Shown here in pieces: positions 17,144 to 25,347 of a DNA stretch of 64,000 nt. Position 1 is the first letter of the stretch. Every line of letters starts with the position of its first letter. The notes below the pieces were generated by a model. The model was not told the origin of the DNA. It was given only the letters and a program-made list of their open reading frames with translations, and ran no database searches. Source of the stretch: Rhizobium sp. RU36D (GTDB lineage Bacteria; Pseudomonadota; Alphaproteobacteria; Rhizobiales; Rhizobiaceae); assembly GCF_900176345.1 (NCBI RefSeq), contig NZ_FWXU01000024.1, positions 28,441-92,440 on the forward strand, in the 5' to 3' direction. The position numbers and the translations under genes were made by a program.

Positions 17144-17805
17144 TCAATGCGAACAAAATCTACCCTTGAGGAACTCCAAGTTGTTGACCGCAGCTTGCCA
17201 GCAACAAGCCGCTCTTCGACCTGTGCGATCATTGAGCTTCAAAAGCGCCATAAGCATCGGCCCGAGTGAAAACTCGCCACGCTCGGAACGTCTGGTGAGA
17301 TCCGGAAGATAGCCGCCGGCAGATGTTATAAAGTTCGATCGTTCGAGAATGCAGGCCATAACCACCGCTGCATTTTGCGGCCCCATCGCGTTTCACGCCT
17401 GCTCGTAAGCTGAGGGGCTGACGCCCAGCATGGTGCGCACCACGCAGCGGCTTTGATCAGTTCGCTCCAATTTTCTACACGGCCGCTGGGCCCATAGTCG
17501 GCAAGCTGCGCGCAGGCCCGAAGTACCATCCCGAACGGGAAGGCCTTTATTGGCTCAGGCGTGGCTTTCTCTCGTCCATTCGCTCCGCTTTTGGCTTGAG
17601 GTTCGTCCTCCAGGCTTCCGCCCTGCTCTCGTCCAGAGCTAGGTTCAAATTCATGGATAGATCCGGTATTTGAATTCTGTATATGCCGTTCATTCTGGAC
17701 GCCGTTGGCATGCATATTCTCAGATTTTAGCAGCATTTCCAAGATGTAGAGGATCTCTGCCCGAAGCAGCCGCATTTCATCGAGTGCAAATTCGATCTGA
17801 CCCCA
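17144..17805 (-). pseudogene. repC: Truncated second repC (replication initiator remnant)
   Basis: Translated on the minus strand, this matches the C-terminal half of the intact RepC at 20.5 kb. It has EFALDEMRLLRAEI, NGVQNERHIQNSNT, KAFPFGMVLRACAQLADYGPSG, then after a frameshift near 17390 MGPQNAAVVMACILERSNFITSAGGYLPDLTRRSERGEFSLGPMLMALL. Homology stops at about 17805, where the N-terminal DNA-binding half is missing. The divergence from the intact copy is well beyond a recent duplication, so it is a fossil of another repABC unit rather than a copy of this one. It ends in unrelated residues before a stop. Confidence 0.85.
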
Positions 17806-17895
17806 TCATTGTCTGGTGACAGCATACCACTCTGCCGCGAAAGAGTTGGTCGGCTTTAGCCTATCCGACCGGGCCCGGCACCGCAAATCCGAACA

Positions 17896-18045
17896 TCAAT
17901 CAACCCGCCCAACCTTTAGCCGTTTCAACGGCTGTTGGTTTTCGGACTTTTCGTCGATGTCCTTTGGCTTTCTGTCGGCCTCCATCATTCGCCATTCGCG
18001 CTCTAGGCGTTCGATTACGTGAACTGGGATTGGTTGCTGTTGCAT
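17896..18045 (-). CDS. Small hypothetical protein (49 aa)
   Basis: The frame starts MQQQPIPVHVIERLEREWRM and ends LKRLKVGRVD. It is preceded by GGAGG six bases before ATG 18045, directly downstream of a run of nine A/T pairs. It is charged, lacks membrane segments and looks helical (LEREWRMMEADRKPKD). The good ribosome binding site and normal codon use argue that it is real. I do not recognise the family. Confidence 0.45.
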   Translation of the reverse strand: MQQQPIPVHVIERLEREWRMMEADRKPKDIDEKSENQQPLKRLKVGRVD

Positions 18046-18685
18046 CGGTGCCTCCAAAAAAAAGCTCCGCTGGCGTATGCCAATGGACTGACGGAATGCA
18101 ACGCAATGCTGATATAAAGGTTAGCAGGTAAGCTTAATCACAAATCAGATAGCAAGCATAACCTGCGAGCAGTTTGATGAGGCCACAGTTGGGAAGCTCG
18201 CGGCGCATGCCGTCAGGTACGAATTCTGAAATACATTTCTGGCCAAAGATAGTTGATGCCCGAATAAATGATAACATAGTGACTGTCTGAGTATTTACTC
18301 AGACGTTCCAAATTGTTCGATCAGCCGGCGGTATCGCTATTATCTTCGATAATCTTGCTCTGTCCCTGGAACAGAGGGTGCCACCAAAACGGGAGTTGAT
18401 GCCAGGTGCAATTGGCCACATAATCGCAACAGTTTCTGGCTATCTTCCGTATATGCGCATCCAGTTATACATTATATCGGTCCTAGTTAGCCTCATCATG
18501 TGGTGCGGCGTAGTCCATTTGATGCGAGACACGTACACCATAGCCCATAGCTCAGGCTTTATAACACATCTGCATTTCAAAACGCTGATCAGGCATAGTT
18601 TAGGCGCATTTATCTAGCGGTCTGATACCTACCGGTTGGGTTGTGTCATCTCCACCCGACATCCGATACACGGATCGTGTGAATG
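18046..18685. other. AT-rich stretch without a clear gene
   Basis: The base composition falls well below the surrounding GC-rich DNA (about 18100-18640). One short plus-strand frame, 18378-18617, would encode 79 residues with a hydrophobic segment LYIISVLVSLIMWCGVV, but start and codon use are unconvincing. It resembles decayed or foreign DNA. Confidence 0.35.
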
Positions 18686-18835
18686 CTACGAATCCAGCCA
18701 TCCATTGGGGTCGATCCCTAACTTGTGCAATTCGGTCGGATGCACCCGCCGCGATATGTGTTTGGTCACCGTAGCCGCTGGCGTTCTTTTGGCATTTTCA
18801 TCTTCATTTCGGTGGGTAGGTTGCTTTTCGCTCAT
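18686..18835 (-). CDS. Small hypothetical protein (49 aa)
   Basis: The frame starts MSEKQPTHRNEDENAKRT and ends HKLGIDPNGWLDS, with GCGAGG six bases before ATG 18835. It is hydrophilic and charged with no membrane segment. The ribosome binding site is reasonable, but nothing else supports function. Its surroundings are transposon debris. Confidence 0.35.
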   Translation of the reverse strand: MSEKQPTHRNEDENAKRTPAATVTKHISRRVHPTELHKLGIDPNGWLDS

Positions 18836-19250
18836 TTTAGCCTCGCTATCGCAATCATCGCACTGCAGCAATAGCATATGTTTTCGTCAAAAACACCGCC
18901 AGTCTCCGACATCCAGTGTGGCGCGTGACTATGCCGGTGCCCTGCCATCGATGCGCACTGCCGCCCAATTCGACCTGACAGTCGGCAGAAGCAGAAAGGG
19001 TCAAAGCACATACCTGAGGACGCCTCCGGATGCGCAACAAGTATCTTTGTGTGACGGCGTCTAAATTCGGAGCGGACATGGGTTCAGCTTCTCCTGCGGT
19101 AAAACACCGCCGCCAGCCAGTACGGAATACGCGAGCCGCTCCACTTCAGGCTTACGTGCTGCCAGCAATTTTTCCTCGATCTGGTTCTCCGAGTCCCATT
19201 CTACCGTCGGCCATACGATCTTCAGACCTTCATTGCTGCGCGGGTATTCA
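18836..19250. other. Unassigned stretch
   Basis: No frame here has a convincing start, length and composition. The last 150 bases lie directly downstream of the IS110 remnant on the minus strand and may be element-flanking DNA. Confidence 0.3.
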
Positions 19251-19440
19251 CTAGACTGGCTGCCTATACGGCCCTCCGTGCTTCAGGATCGCCCAGGCGA
19301 TGCGAGCCATCTTGTTCGCCAGCATCGGTGGCAGTCGGTGCAGAATGCTGGCCAGCCAAGCGCATAGATTGATCTTCCCCCGCCTCACCAAGGAAACGAC
19401 TGCACTGGCGCATATGATCGCCAGACGTCCGTTCGCCCAT
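19251..19440 (-). pseudogene. IS110-family transposase C-terminal remnant
   Basis: On the minus strand one frame reads VRRGKINLCAWLASILHRLPPMLANKMARIAWAILKHGGPYRQPV and ends with TAG at 19253. The ANKMARIAWAIL phrase is the typical C-terminal tail of IS110/IS1111 transposases. Everything upstream of this tail is missing or out of frame. Confidence 0.7.
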
Positions 19441-19900
19441 TTTGGATATTCTGTAGGAGGAGCAAGGGAGCAATGAGCGTCAGGGCTGAATCAAACTAGC
19501 CGACTTGTCCGGAGAAACGGGGTGCACTTCAGGTGTCAAGCGGCCGCCGGAATGATGCAAATTTTGGACGACCATGATCACAGCGAGTTAGCTTGGCGCA
19601 AAGGCTTCATAAAGCGTTAACGTCAGACTTGCCAAGGTAAGGAGCGCCGTCAACAGCAGCACGACCACCAAGGTGATTTCACCGCGGCTCATGACCAGCC
19701 CAGCACAATCATTTGGCTCTCACAAAGCGGCCGGTGCAGCGCCTTGGCTCGCGGTCCGTCTAGCCGTGAGCTCGATCTCCACCGGGTCTTGCGAAATCGG
19801 TGGCGTCCCGCCTGCGCGAGACACGGCAGGCGCCCACCTCTGCATTCTTTGATCTTATCAGAGCAAACTTCCTTCATGTTCGCGTCACAATTCTCGCTGG
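19441..19900. other. Unassigned stretch
   Basis: I see no supported gene. A minus-strand frame 19588-19692 would encode 34 residues (MSRGEITLVVVLLLTALLTL...), a possible tiny membrane peptide, but it has no clear ribosome binding site. Confidence 0.3.
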
Positions 19901-20404
19901 CTACCTTTGCCCTACCGTCTCTTTCGTCTTGCGATAGATACCATCATCCTGATGCGGTCCACCACGACACTGCTTGGTGCCGAGAGCCACCGACCTGATT
20001 GCGGATATAAGCTTCTTCCTAAGATTGAGCGTTGTTGAACTGGTGGTATCTGTTCCTGGATCGGAATGGCGGTTTTCGTGAAACACCGCGACTGTCTTTC
20101 CCGCTTGATCGCGCAATAGCAGTGTCACACAGACATCGTCGCCATCCAGATGGTCATCATTTGACAGCCTGGTTCGTATAGTCAGGTCGTTCATCGTCGA
20201 CGTCAGCGAGACCGTCACTGTCTGCGGCCGCTTCCAATCCCATTTCAGCGAGAGTGGAGGACAAGATGCCTTAAGACAGGTCTCAATGGACTGTGTCTTC
20301 CAAACGTAGTCTTTCCATTCCCCCGCGTTGACGCTCGGATCACTCCCAAGCAGCCCAATAGCCAAAGAAAGTGTCGTAAGGCCATCAGCCATTGGATACT
20401 CCAT
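19901..20404 (-). CDS. Hypothetical protein (167 aa), possibly exported
   Basis: The frame starts at ATG 20404 after GGGGTGAAACGA (an in-frame GTG at 20413 is an alternative). The N-terminus MEYPMADGLTTLSLAIGLLGSDPSVNAGEW could be a weak signal sequence, followed by VWKTQSIETCLKASCPPLSLKWDWKRPQTVTVSLTS and repeated beta-like stretches such as DDVCVTLLLRDQAGKTVAVFHENRH. Two cysteines near residues 49 and 53 could form a disulfide. It lies downstream of repC on the same strand with a gap of about 120 bases. The function is not recognised. Confidence 0.5.
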   Translation of the reverse strand: MEYPMADGLTTLSLAIGLLGSDPSVNAGEWKDYVWKTQSIETCLKASCPPLSLKWDWKRPQTVTVSLTSTMNDLTIRTRLSNDDHLDGDDVCVTLLLRDQAGKTVAVFHENRHSDPGTDTTSSTTLNLRKKLISAIRSVALGTKQCRGGPHQDDGIYRKTKETVGQR

Positions 20405-20526
20405 TCGTTTCACCCCGAGTTAGGAAATCGGGCTTTCGTAGAGCTTGCCATCGTTCGGTTCCGTACGCGTATGCCCCAAAGAACTCCTCCCGGCTGAGCC
20501 CGAACGCGCTTTCGTCGTCCAGAAAC

Positions 20527-21765
20527 TCATGCCGATCGCCTGTCAGTTCCTGAGCTTGCCCGGAGAAGCGACATGATCATCGGACCGAGTGAGAACTCCC
20601 CTGCCCTCGCTCGGCGCGTCAGGTCGCGAAGATAGCCACCTGCCGAGTTGATATGCCCTGCCCTCTCCAGGATTGCAGCCATGGCGACCGCCGCGTTCTC
20701 CGGCCCCATCACCTCGCATGCCTCCTGATAGGCTGAGGGGCTGACACCAAGCATGGACCGAACCACGACCGCAGCACCCATCAACTCACGCCAATGGGAA
20801 ATTGCGCCGCCGGGCCCATAGTCGGAAATCTGCGGGCAGGACTTCAGCACCATTGACAGCGGGAACGGTTTCATCTGATCAGGCTTTGCCAACGGCTGGC
20901 CAACCACTGCGGCTGCGGCTTCTGGCTCGAAGGCGTCGCCCTGCTCTTTGTCAGAGCGAGGTTCAAGCTCATTCATGGATTCGGATTTTGAATTCTGTAT
21001 GTGCCATCCATTTTGAACAGCATTGCCATCCATATTCTGACAATTGATCTGATTTTCCAGGAGGTTGAGGATTTCAGAGCGCAGAAGCTGCATCTCGTCG
21101 AGAATTGCTTCCACCTGGTGGCGGACAGGATTGCGCGGAAGGCGCCCGACAATGCCGACATACATGTCCTCGATCGCCTCCCAGTCGCCATCAGCCCCCT
21201 CCGCCATTGCAGCGGAAATCAGCTTGCGTACATCACGGCGGCAGATCGTCAGCGCCTCTTTGGCTCGACGGAACTGCAGGCGTTCGGCAGCGACTTCCTG
21301 TGCCAGGCTCGCAAGTTCCGCAGCGCGAGCCAAGAGTGGAGAAAGATCGAATCCGAAGGCTTGCTCGATATCGCCACCTTTGTCCCGGTGAGCGTAGCGC
21401 TTGCCGTTCGGACTATCTCTGCGCTGGATGAGCCCGGCTTCGACCAAGGCCGCCAGATGCCTGCGCAAGGTCGTTCCCGTGATGCCATGCGCTCTGACCG
21501 AGAGCTGAGCATTCGAAGGGAAGACGACCAAGCCATTATCGCAGTTGAGCTCGCTCTCCGGATAGAATGTCAGGAGAGCGTCGAGTACCGTCAGTGCCCT
21601 GTCCTGGAGACCGAGGCGTTCGCGTGCTTCGCAGGCGTCGCGAAACACCTTCCACTTTTCGACAGGCCGATTAGAACCCGTCTCGGCCGTCTGCAGCTGC
21701 CTCTTCACGAGCGCAAGCTTCGCCGGCCGCCGCCCAAAGGGCGTCGTCACACTTTCCGTCTGCAT
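20527..21765 (-). CDS. repC: Plasmid replication initiator RepC
   Basis: This 412-residue initiator starts at ATG 21765 (MQTESVTTPFGRRPAKLALVKRQ) after GGTAGGGA. The N-terminal winged-helix DNA-binding half contains RALTVLDALLTFYPESEL and VFPSNAQLSVRAHGITGTTLRRHLAALVEAGLIQRRDSPNGKRYAHRD. The C-terminal half has YGPGGAISHWRELMGAA, LGVSPSAYQEACEVMGPENAAVAMAAILER and INSAGGYLRDLTRRARAGEFSLGPMIMSLL. In repABC plasmids RepC is the essential initiator and its origin normally lies within the repC coding sequence. Its translation is probably controlled by the antisense RNA upstream. The relic at 17.1-17.8 kb is a diverged second copy of its C-terminal half. Confidence 0.96.
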   Translation of the reverse strand: MQTESVTTPFGRRPAKLALVKRQLQTAETGSNRPVEKWKVFRDACEARERLGLQDRALTVLDALLTFYPESELNCDNGLVVFPSNAQLSVRAHGITGTTLRRHLAALVEAGLIQRRDSPNGKRYAHRDKGGDIEQAFGFDLSPLLARAAELASLAQEVAAERLQFRRAKEALTICRRDVRKLISAAMAEGADGDWEAIEDMYVGIVGRLPRNPVRHQVEAILDEMQLLRSEILNLLENQINCQNMDGNAVQNGWHIQNSKSESMNELEPRSDKEQGDAFEPEAAAAVVGQPLAKPDQMKPFPLSMVLKSCPQISDYGPGGAISHWRELMGAAVVVRSMLGVSPSAYQEACEVMGPENAAVAMAAILERAGHINSAGGYLRDLTRRARAGEFSLGPMIMSLLRASSGTDRRSA

Positions 21766-21822
21766 TTCCCTACCTTTCGAAAGGCAATAGAAAAATGCTC
21801 GCCGCAACGACGTCAAAGACTC

Positions 21823-21851
21823 TTGACTGAGATTCTGAGAAGTGCGATTCT
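21823..21851 (+). promoter_or_regulatory. Promoter of the counter-transcribed RNA
   Basis: On the plus strand TTGACT (21823-21828) and GATTCT (21846-21851) are 17 bases apart, inside the repB-repC gap and pointing against repC transcription. This is the usual position of the strong ctRNA promoter in repABC plasmids. Confidence 0.7.
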
Positions 21852-21856
21852 CTCAA

Positions 21857-21905
21857 CCGACCAAAGTGGAGAAGGCTCTTCGGAATTCGTTTCGGAGGGC
21901 TTTTT
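21857..21905 (+). ncRNA. Counter-transcribed RNA (incA-type) controlling repC
   Basis: The antisense transcript would begin about 6 bases after GATTCT and end in a strong terminator. The terminator arms are 21872-21885 and 21890-21903, a 14-bp stem (including several G-U pairs) closed by a TTCG tetraloop and followed by a run of T (21901-21905). In repABC plasmids such RNAs of about 50 nt bind the repC leader, reduce RepC synthesis and determine incompatibility. The location, size and terminator all fit. Expression is inferred. Confidence 0.8.
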
Positions 21906-21955
21906 CTTTGCCGATTTGCTTCACTCGTGAAACAATCTAGCGGCTCAACTCATCT

Positions 21956-22963
21956 TCAATCTCCCTTGCCATTCTGGGTTTGAAACTCTTCATAAAGCTC
22001 ATCGAGTCTCGCCGAGACAAACTGGGCAAACGCCGGAACTGTTTTCTCTTCGAAAACGATGGAGGTTTTGCCCTGCTTCGCTTCGATCACTACAGCCCGC
22101 GTACCCGTCGGAGTTCTCCAAACGTCCGTAGACTTAGATCTCTTCGTGCTTGCCTTAACACGCCCTGACAACTCCCCCAGCAGGCCGCTGAGACGTGCGT
22201 CGCTGTCTAGCCGCTGTTCTACATAGCTCCTTAGAAGCTGATCGGCCCTTTCGGCCATGGATGGGTTCGCCAGATGTTCGGCAAGCGCCATCCATCTGGC
22301 GCGTCCTGCCTTGGGCGCAGGACCGATCAAGTTCACAACACTGTCGGGCAATCGCCGAGCCACTGCGATGTATCTGCTCACATCGGCTTTATCTGTTACG
22401 AGAGCAGAAATGATAGTGGCGCGGTCGCACCCACCGTCCTCCAGATTTCGTGCAAAGAAGGCCTTTTCGATAAAGGAAAGATCTTTCCGATCCAGATTCT
22501 CCCGGCCTTGGGCGATATAAAGTTCGCTGTCAGAAAGGCTTTTGACAATGGCTCGTACAGGACGCCCAAGCTGCTCAGCCGCTCTCAGGCGACGTCGCCC
22601 ATAGGCAATTTGAAACCGTCCCGCCGTTTCAGGATGCGGGCGAACAAGGATTGGCACCTGTTGCCCATGTTCGCCAATACTTGCTACCAGCGCCTCAAAA
22701 TCAGGGTCGATTTCAAGCTGTATGCGATCAGCGATCTTTGACCTATCAATCGCAGACGGATCGAGGGAAACGACCGGCTCACCTTCGGCCAATTGTTGCT
22801 GCAGCTTGGTTACCTGCTTTGCATTTTCCGCCATCTCATGGAGTGAGGACCCCATTGCCGATATTGCACCTGTGCGCACCCGATCAGGAGACCTAGCCGG
22901 AGACGACGCGGTGACGATCGGTTTTTTCATGAAGAGGTTGTCGATGGAATCTTTGCGGCTCAT
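21956..22963 (-). CDS. repB: Plasmid partition protein RepB (ParB family)
   Basis: This 335-residue centromere-binding protein starts MSRKDSIDNLFMKKPIVTASS. The ParB/Srx nuclease-like domain includes LEIDPDFEALVASIGEHGQQVPILVRPHPETAGRFQIAYGRRRLRAAEQLGRPVRAIVKSLSDSELYIAQGRENLDRKDLSFIEKAFFARNL (about 85-175), with the GRRRLRAA box. A helix-turn-helix and a C-terminal dimerisation region (DELYEEFQTQ) follow. It should bind the two palindromes upstream at 23003 and 23061 and act with RepA in segregation. It is separated from repA by about 150 bases that hold the parS candidates. Confidence 0.95.
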   Translation of the reverse strand: MSRKDSIDNLFMKKPIVTASSPARSPDRVRTGAISAMGSSLHEMAENAKQVTKLQQQLAEGEPVVSLDPSAIDRSKIADRIQLEIDPDFEALVASIGEHGQQVPILVRPHPETAGRFQIAYGRRRLRAAEQLGRPVRAIVKSLSDSELYIAQGRENLDRKDLSFIEKAFFARNLEDGGCDRATIISALVTDKADVSRYIAVARRLPDSVVNLIGPAPKAGRARWMALAEHLANPSMAERADQLLRSYVEQRLDSDARLSGLLGELSGRVKASTKRSKSTDVWRTPTGTRAVVIEAKQGKTSIVFEEKTVPAFAQFVSARLDELYEEFQTQNGKGD

Positions 22964-23002
22964 GCGCTTGCTCCAGGATGAGGACGCCGATCAATTGGTT
23001 CG

Positions 23003-23022
23003 TTGTTGGGAGCTCCCAACAA
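23003..23022. repeat. parS candidate 1 (20-bp perfect palindrome)
   Basis: The sequence TTGTTGGGAGCTCCCAACAA is a perfect palindrome in the repA-repB gap. An identical copy lies 58 bp away. RepB-binding parS sites of repABC plasmids are 16-bp palindromes of the GTT...AAC type, which this contains (GTTGGGAGCTCCCAAC). Confidence 0.85.
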
Positions 23023-23060
23023 ACTCGGATCAATTCTCCGGGAAGGCTTGCCAGATGCAA

Positions 23061-23080
23061 TTGTTGGGAGCTCCCAACAA
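23061..23080. repeat. parS candidate 2 (identical 20-bp palindrome)
   Basis: This is identical to the palindrome at 23003-23022. The centre-to-centre distance is 58 bp, about five and a half helical turns. Both copies lie between repA and repB, one of the known parS positions in repABC plasmids. Confidence 0.85.
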
Positions 23081-23117
23081 ACCGCGAGATCACCATATAG
23101 CCAAGCGTGTTGGAGGC

Positions 23118-24335
23118 TCATGCTCTCCCCCATGCTTGTTTAATCAAGGCCTCAATTTCCGAGTTTACCGCTTCTAACGATTCCATAGCCCGATCATAAG
23201 TTGAACGCGTCATGTTCTCGCGACCAATTTCATAAAGGGTCTGCTTGGTCAGGCCAGCGTCCGATATCGCTGCAGACTTCAGCATGGGATTCGTCAATAC
23301 ATGGTCATCAAAAAGATTACGAAGCAGAGCTGCGACCTTCGTTTGAGGAGCGTCTTGGGGCTCATATCTGGTCAACAGATAGCGGATGAAATCATACCTG
23401 AGTTCGCCGCCAGCATCCCGCACTACGCCGAGCAAATCACGGGTCATCAAAAGGAACTGACTCATCGATGATATGTCGAGCATCTGCGGATGAATCGTAA
23501 TGATCATCGCGGTCGCCGCGCACAATCCACTAAGCGTCAGAAAGCCGAGCTGCGGAGGACAATCAATTACGACAACGTCGTAATTGTCAGCAACCTCATC
23601 GAGCGCCGCAGCCACTCGCGCGAAGAACAGCGTTTCGCCTGAAGCTCCAGCACTGAGCGCTCTGGGCGTTGTGTGCTCAAACTCCATCAGTTCCAGATTG
23701 CCTGGGACGAGATCCAGGCCGTCGAAGTAAGTTGGACGGATAACCTGCGAAAGTGGGCGACGCTCCTCGTCGTAGCGAATGGCAGCATAAAGCGTCTGGT
23801 TTGATGCGACATCCACTTCCGGAAGAACACCGAGCAGTGCCGAAAGACTGGCTTGCGGATCGAGATCGACAGCTAGAACGCGATAGCCCTGAAGAGCCAG
23901 AAATTGTGCCAAATGAGCTGTCGTTGTCGTTTTGCCGGACCCGCCTTTAAAGTTGGTGACGGCAAGCACTTGCAGATGCTCATCTAGGCGACGATGAGGG
24001 ACAAATTCAATCGACTCTCTACCGCGTGTCGTTTGCGCGAGCATGCGACGAATCTGGTTGATCTCGCTGAGATTGTATAGGCGCCTGCCGTTGCTAGTGG
24101 TTTCTGGCTGCGGTCCTTCACCAGCCAGCGTCATTTTGCGTAATGTGGAATCGGATATACCCATCAGACGAGCAGCTTCGCCCGACGTGAACTTACGCAG
24201 TACCTTATGTGAAGTCGGCGGAAACAATGCTTCGCTCATAGACTGAAGCTGAGAGCTCAGGAGTTCAGCCTGCGCCCCGATCGTTTCATCAGCACTTGGA
24301 AGGCTGAGTCTGCTCACGTTATTTGACACGCTCAC
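23118..24335 (-). CDS. repA: Plasmid partition ATPase RepA (ParA family)
   Basis: This protein of about 405 residues starts at GTG 24335 (VSVSNNVSRLSLPSADETIGAQAELLSSQLQSM), matching the usual RepA N-terminus; the frame is open further upstream without typical sequence. A MerR-like helix-turn-helix, FTSGEAARLMGISDSTLRKMTLAGEGPQP, lies near residue 55-85. The deviant Walker A FKGGSGKTTTTAHLA lies near 128, Walker A' VDLDPQASLS near 155, and the VVIDCPPQLGFLTL motif near 255. RepA positions plasmids with RepB and represses the repABC promoter. It is divergent from traI across a 375-bp control region. Confidence 0.96.
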   Translation of the reverse strand: MSVSNNVSRLSLPSADETIGAQAELLSSQLQSMSEALFPPTSHKVLRKFTSGEAARLMGISDSTLRKMTLAGEGPQPETTSNGRRLYNLSEINQIRRMLAQTTRGRESIEFVPHRRLDEHLQVLAVTNFKGGSGKTTTTAHLAQFLALQGYRVLAVDLDPQASLSALLGVLPEVDVASNQTLYAAIRYDEERRPLSQVIRPTYFDGLDLVPGNLELMEFEHTTPRALSAGASGETLFFARVAAALDEVADNYDVVVIDCPPQLGFLTLSGLCAATAMIITIHPQMLDISSMSQFLLMTRDLLGVVRDAGGELRYDFIRYLLTRYEPQDAPQTKVAALLRNLFDDHVLTNPMLKSAAISDAGLTKQTLYEIGRENMTRSTYDRAMESLEAVNSEIEALIKQAWGRA

Positions 24336-24710
24336 GATGATCTCTCTTATCACGGATTTAACGCCGAAACGGCCTATTTGCCGTGACGATACCTGTAACC
24401 GATTTCTTGGCAAGGACTTAATGGTTAACGAGACCATCATGGATGGACTGCGCTCCGCAAGCTCCTTAACAGATTACGCATTTGTTACAGTATCTTAGCA
24501 GAGCCCATTTGGCCTTTTTGTTCCTCATTCGTTTTACTGTGAATCCTGCAAATTGCCGAAGCCGCAAAGCAGTCAATTTTGCTGCCAACCGGATGCAGTA
24601 GCCGTGTCTATCGCGACTCAGGCCGATTCTCATTTGTAGAATCCTACAACTGCCGCTCGATTCCGATCCGTGCACATATCTCAATCAACTGAACAGCGAC
24701 GGAGATATCC
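24336..24710. promoter_or_regulatory. Divergent repA / traI control region
   Basis: This region is AT-rich compared with the backbone. It contains ACGGC-N6-GCCGT (24369-24384), close to repA and a possible RepA operator, and the near-perfect palindrome TTGTAGAATCCTACAA (24634-24649), 61 bases before traI. In Ti-like plasmids this region lets TraR raise both transfer gene expression and copy number. Confidence 0.6.
24634..24649. promoter_or_regulatory. Candidate tra box (TraR binding site) of traI-trb
   Basis: TTGTAGAATCCTACAA is a dyad with 7 of 8 paired positions. Its half TTGTAGGATTC on the minus strand recurs between traA and traC at 42796-42806. Location upstream of both QS-controlled transcription units and symmetry are the evidence. 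The sequence differs from the pTi consensus, so it would be a variant box. Confidence 0.6.
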
Positions 24711-25337
24711 ATGCAGGTATTAGCGATCTCGACACCTCGAACCGAAGACGAAGCGAGACTGCTCTCGGCCCAGCACGCGCTCCGGGCCAAAGTCTTTGCC
24801 GACCGGTTGGGATGGGATGTCGATGTTGACGACGGGATGGAAATTGATCGTTTCGATGCTTTGCGCCCAACATACATTCTCGCTGTTGGGGATACCGGTC
24901 GTGTCCATGGCTGCGCACGGCTCCTACCCGCAACGGGGCCGACAATGGTCCAGGAGATTTTCCCGACACTTCTTCCAGATGGCAGGCTATGTGCGCATGC
25001 CGCCATGATCGAAAGCTCACGCTTCTGCGTCGATACGCAATCGCAAGAATCGAGTGTGCGGAGCTCGATCAACGACGTCACGCGAGCAATGTTTGCTGGC
25101 ATCATTGAGTGGTCAATCGTCAACGGCTTTAGCGACATCGTCACCGTGACGGATCTGCGGTTCGAGCGGATCCTGTCCCGTGTCGGATGGCCTCTGCAAC
25201 GACTGGGAGCACCTCAGAAGATCGGCGTCACCACGGCGATCGCCGGCACTCTCCCTGCAGATCGACTTTCGTTCGAGCGGTTACAGCCGCCGCACTATCG
25301 ATCACCCATTGGCACTTCCCTCCGCAAGGCCGCCTGA
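24711..25337 (+). CDS. traI: N-acyl-homoserine lactone synthase TraI
   Basis: This 208-residue autoinducer synthase of the LuxI family starts after GGAG. The invariant residues are visible: R25, F29, W35, D46 and D49 in LRAKVFADRLGWDVDVDDGMEIDRFD, the R of CARLLPATGPTMV near 72, and ESSRFCVD near 103. It makes a 3-oxo-acyl-homoserine lactone in Ti relatives from SAM and acyl-ACP; the acyl chain here cannot be told. It is the first gene of the traI-trb operon (10 bases before trbB), so mating-pair genes and signal are made together in a positive loop with TraR. Confidence 0.96.
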   Translation: MQVLAISTPRTEDEARLLSAQHALRAKVFADRLGWDVDVDDGMEIDRFDALRPTYILAVGDTGRVHGCARLLPATGPTMVQEIFPTLLPDGRLCAHAAMIESSRFCVDTQSQESSVRSSINDVTRAMFAGIIEWSIVNGFSDIVTVTDLRFERILSRVGWPLQRLGAPQKIGVTTAIAGTLPADRLSFERLQPPHYRSPIGTSLRKAA

Positions 25338-25347
25338 GGACAGCCAC

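Noticed and set aside
21001..21930. Plus-strand 309-codon frame opposite repC
   Set aside because: Antisense to repC and covering the ctRNA; no recognised domain.
24711..24740. Classical Ti tra box (ATGTGCAGATCTGCACAT type) before traI
   Set aside because: I looked for it and found only the different TTGTAG dyad; the GTGCACAT at 24670 has no matching arm.
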